Source: Ruegeria sp. PrR005
GTDB taxonomy: Bacteria; Pseudomonadota; Alphaproteobacteria; Rhodobacterales; Rhodobacteraceae
Reading direction: 5' to 3'
Length of the DNA: 64,000 nt
Assembly (NCBI RefSeq): GCF_010500245.1
Contig: NZ_JAAGOX010000043.1
Span: 1 to 64,000 of the forward strand
Shown: one piece after another, positions 61,819 to 64,000 of the stretch
How positions within the stretch are numbered: position 1 is the stretch's first letter
How the letters are laid out: each line of letters begins with the position of its first letter
The notes under the pieces: generated by a model
What the model was told of the DNA's origin: nothing
What the model saw: only the letters and a program-made list of their open reading frames with translations
The model's database searches: none
Program-made: the position numbers and the translations under genes

Positions 61819-62661
61819 ATGAAATTCGGTACAGTTCTTCGGTCTCCCTTGGTGCATTTCTTCCTGCTCGGGGGCGCGATTTTCGCGCTTTACGATGGTC
61901 TCAACCCCGCAGATACGTCGCGGAATGCCGACACCGTATTGCACCTGACGCCGCAGCAGGCGCGTGGCCTGGCCGGCCAGTTCTCGGCCACCTGGAACCG
62001 TCCGCCCACAGCCACCGAAATGGAAACGGTGATGCAGAACTGGGCACTGGAAGAGGCAATGGTGCGCGAAGCCAGACTGCTGGGTCTTGATCAGGACGAC
62101 AGCGTCATCCGCAACCGGTTACGGCAGAAAATGCTGTTCCTGGCAGAGGCACCGGCCGCAACGGCCACCCCGGAAGACCAGGTCCTGCTGGCGTTTTACG
62201 AGGAAAACGCCGCGCGCTTCACCAGGCCCGCCCGGCTTTCGTTCCAGCAGGTGCTGTTGCCGCCGGATGCCGGAAAGGGTGACACTCAGGCAATGCTGGC
62301 AGCGCTTGAGGCAGGCGCGCCACCGTCCCAGATCGGCCAGACAAGCTTGCTGCCCCAGACCATCGAGGCGCTTGATGTTTTGGGCGTGGACAGGGTTTTC
62401 GGGGCCGGCACGGGCGATGCGATTTCCAGACTGCCCGTCGGCGCATGGAGTGGCCCTGTTCAAAGCGGCTACGGGTACCACCTGGTCCGGCTCGCCGCTT
62501 TGACACCGCCAGCCCTGCCGCCCCTCGACGATGTGCGCGACCGGGTGCTGAGCGAATGGCGCACTGTACAAATGCGCGAGGTGCAGGAGCGATTCTCCGA
62601 AGCGGTACTGGATCGCTATACGATCGAGCTGCCGCAGGTGCAGGAGGTTCTTGGCCAATGA
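61819..62661 (+). CDS. Peptidyl-prolyl isomerase, parvulin (PpiC) type
   Basis: A 280-residue protein with a single N-terminal membrane segment (SPLVHFFLLGGAIFALYD), a SurA-like helical part and a parvulin-like domain (about 125-235, with PARLSFQQVLLP, GAWSGPVQSGYGYHLVRL). Likely a periplasmic, membrane-anchored folding factor. Its stop overlaps the hupE-like start, so the two are translated together. Confidence 0.82.
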   Translation: MKFGTVLRSPLVHFFLLGGAIFALYDGLNPADTSRNADTVLHLTPQQARGLAGQFSATWNRPPTATEMETVMQNWALEEAMVREARLLGLDQDDSVIRNRLRQKMLFLAEAPAATATPEDQVLLAFYEENAARFTRPARLSFQQVLLPPDAGKGDTQAMLAALEAGAPPSQIGQTSLLPQTIEALDVLGVDRVFGAGTGDAISRLPVGAWSGPVQSGYGYHLVRLAALTPPALPPLDDVRDRVLSEWRTVQMREVQERFSEAVLDRYTIELPQVQEVLGQ

Positions 62662-63656
62662 GGGTGCTTATCGGCCTTGTCCTTGCCCTTTTTTCGACCC
62701 TGACCCCGGCGCCTGTCGCTGCCCATGCGCTCGACCCCGGATATCTGGAACTGTCCTATCTGGATCAGGATCGCTGGCGCATCTTCTGGCGCGCGCCGGA
62801 TGTGGGCGGGCGACCGATGAAACTTGCGGTGGTGCTCCCTGAGGCTTGTGAAACCAACGGGTTCGCGCCGCCCGCCTTTGATGGGCGCGCCTGGGTCACC
62901 AGCGGTCTTGCAAGCTGCCCCGGAGGCCTGGCGGGCGGCACCCTGCGCATAGATGGCTTGGAGGAAACCCGGACCGATGTCCTGGTCCGCTACGAGTTGT
63001 CACCAAACCGCCCGCAGACCCAACGGCTGACCCCAGGCACGCCCGAATTCATCGTTCCGGCCGACCCGGGAAACCTCGAGGTTCTGACCAGCTATGTCTC
63101 ACTGGGTGTGTCGCATATCCTCGAAGGGGTCGATCACCTGCTTTTCGTTCTGGCGCTGCTTCTGCTGGTGCGCGACACCCGGCGCCTGTTTTGGACCGTC
63201 ACCGCCTTCACGCTGGCGCACAGTATCACGCTGGCGGCAGCATCGCTGGGGTGGGTCGCGGTGCCCTCTGTCCCGGTCGAAGTCGTAATCGCACTTTCGA
63301 TCGTGTTTCTCGCCTATGAACTGGCGCTGCCCCCGGACCGGCGGGATCCCCTGACGGAACGCTACCCGGCGATTGTCTCCTTCGGCTTTGGCCTTATCCA
63401 TGGCCTGGGCTTTGCCGGTGCCCTGCGCGAAATCGGCCTGCCGCAGAATGATATCCCGCTGGCGCTGTTTTCCTTCAATATCGGTGTCGAGATGGGCCAG
63501 CTTCTGTTTATCGGCGCGGTACTGGCGCTCGGCTGGGCCCTGAAACGGCTGCTTCCTGCGCTGGTGGCGGGCGCACCCGCCTTGCACCGGCTGACCAGCT
63601 ACGGGATCGGCAGCATCGCGGCCTTCTGGGTGATCGAGCGGCTGAGCGGGTTCTAG
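62658..63656 (+). CDS. HupE/UreJ-family membrane protein
   Basis: A 332-residue protein with a signal peptide (LTPAPVAAHA), a beta-rich periplasmic part (25-140) and six or so C-terminal transmembrane segments with the HupE pattern: SHILEGVDHLLFV, FTLAHSITLAAASLG and FGLIHGLGFAGAL. The His/Asp in these helices are the metal-binding residues of HupE nickel/cobalt permeases. The large periplasmic domain is the HupE-2 variant. Confidence 0.85.
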   Translation: MRVLIGLVLALFSTLTPAPVAAHALDPGYLELSYLDQDRWRIFWRAPDVGGRPMKLAVVLPEACETNGFAPPAFDGRAWVTSGLASCPGGLAGGTLRIDGLEETRTDVLVRYELSPNRPQTQRLTPGTPEFIVPADPGNLEVLTSYVSLGVSHILEGVDHLLFVLALLLLVRDTRRLFWTVTAFTLAHSITLAAASLGWVAVPSVPVEVVIALSIVFLAYELALPPDRRDPLTERYPAIVSFGFGLIHGLGFAGALREIGLPQNDIPLALFSFNIGVEMGQLLFIGAVLALGWALKRLLPALVAGAPALHRLTSYGIGSIAAFWVIERLSGF

Positions 63657-63680
63657 GCAGGCACCTGCTCAGCCCTTCGC

Positions 63681-64000
63681 TCAGGCGGCCTCTGGCTTGG
63701 CGGCGAGGATTCCGGCCCGCAAGGTCTCGCGCTTCTGCGCAACCGCCTTTGCGTGGCGTTCGCGAACATGTCCGTAACCCCGGATATGTTCCGGCAGGTC
63801 CAGCAACTCGGCGATCAGCCCCGGTTTTCCGGCCGAGACATGGGCGATGGCAAAGTCGATATCGGCCTCGTACTCGGCGAGCAACCGGCGGGCCAGACGC
63901 GCCTCGTCGGAATTGCGGAACGGGTCGAGGAGCGTTCCACGCAGGAACCGCAGCCGGTTCATCAGGCCAAAGGCCCGCATCGCCATCTTGCCCCTGATCG
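63681..64000 (-). CDS. Fused-type indolepyruvate ferredoxin oxidoreductase, C-terminus only
   Basis: The last 106 codons of a leftward gene that continues past the right edge. The segment LRFLRGTLLDPFRNSDEARL and PEHIRGYGHVRERHAKAV match the C-terminus of the roughly 1,150-residue single-chain indolepyruvate oxidoreductases, different from the split IorAB at 45-49 kb. The ATG at 63986 is internal, as the frame continues upstream (IRGKMAM). Confidence 0.75.
   Translation of the reverse strand, partial: IRGKMAMRAFGLMNRLRFLRGTLLDPFRNSDEARLARRLLAEYEADIDFAIAHVSAGKPGLIAELLDLPEHIRGYGHVRERHAKAVAQKRETLRAGILAAKPEAA

Noticed and set aside
1-64000. CRISPR arrays, tRNA or rRNA genes, prophage or insertion sequences
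   Set aside because: No regularly spaced repeats, cloverleaf sequences, rRNA segments, integrases or transposases were seen on either strand.

Overview
The window is dense, GC-rich coding sequence with many ATGA, GTGA and TTGA stop/start overlaps. It carries three TRAP-type dicarboxylate/organic-acid transport gene sets (two complete systems with all three subunits, plus regulators), a PQQ alcohol-oxidation system, a Cox-type molybdo-hydroxylase and no tRNA, rRNA, CRISPR or IS element that I could see. Gene content and protein style point to a marine Roseobacter-group alphaproteobacterium (Rhodobacteraceae, Ruegeria-like). That placement is an inference from gene content, not a database match.

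Region 1 (1-16.6 kb) is a quinoprotein alcohol-oxidation island. It holds coxG and the start of coxS (left edge), a quinoprotein-associated solute-binding protein, a PedF-type cytochrome c, a PQQ-associated ABC system (binding protein, beta-propeller, small periplasmic protein, ATPase, permease), a cytochrome c, a PQQ-dependent alcohol dehydrogenase with the lanthanide-type extra Asp, a LuxR-type response regulator, a FIST-domain (NosP-like) sensor, a NahK-like hybrid kinase, and pqqABCDE. A 13-bp box built on CGACC(AAA/TTT/TTG)G recurs seven times, upstream of each transcription unit in the island, and looks like the operator of one shared regulon.

Region 2 (16.6-25.2 kb) has an NAD-binding/SAF protein with an alpha/beta hydrolase, a class I fumarase with a clear terminator, and a MacA/MacB-like export system.

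Region 3 (25.2-36.5 kb) is a catabolic cluster around a GntR regulator. A LeuCD-like dehydratase lies on one side. On the other is a long overlapping operon: a tautomerase/NTF2 fusion, hydantoinase B and A, an isochorismatase-type hydrolase, an isocitrate-lyase-family lyase, a flavoprotein and an aminotransferase. An imperfect palindrome lies in the divergent promoter.

Region 4 (36.5-44.1 kb) has an opine-type dehydrogenase with a 3-hydroxyacyl-CoA dehydrogenase, divergent from a TRAP transporter, followed by rsgA and a VOC protein.

Region 5 (44.2-61.7 kb) is the most interesting part: a racemase, IorAB, two MarR regulators, a thioesterase, a TRAP transporter, a Rieske dioxygenase with its reductase, an acyl-CoA ligase, a thiolase-fold protein without thiolase catalytic residues, a DUF35-SDR fusion, an isatin-hydrolase-like cyclase and an SDR. 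Together these suggest an indole-3-acetate (auxin) to anthranilate pathway: ring oxidation, CoA activation, retro-aldol removal of acetyl-CoA to give isatin, hydrolysis to isatinate, oxidative decarboxylation by IorAB, and thioester hydrolysis. A 12-bp ATG-N6-CAT-type box occurs at five promoters in regions 4 and 5.

The right edge has a parvulin/HupE pair and the C-terminus of a second, fused-type indolepyruvate oxidoreductase.
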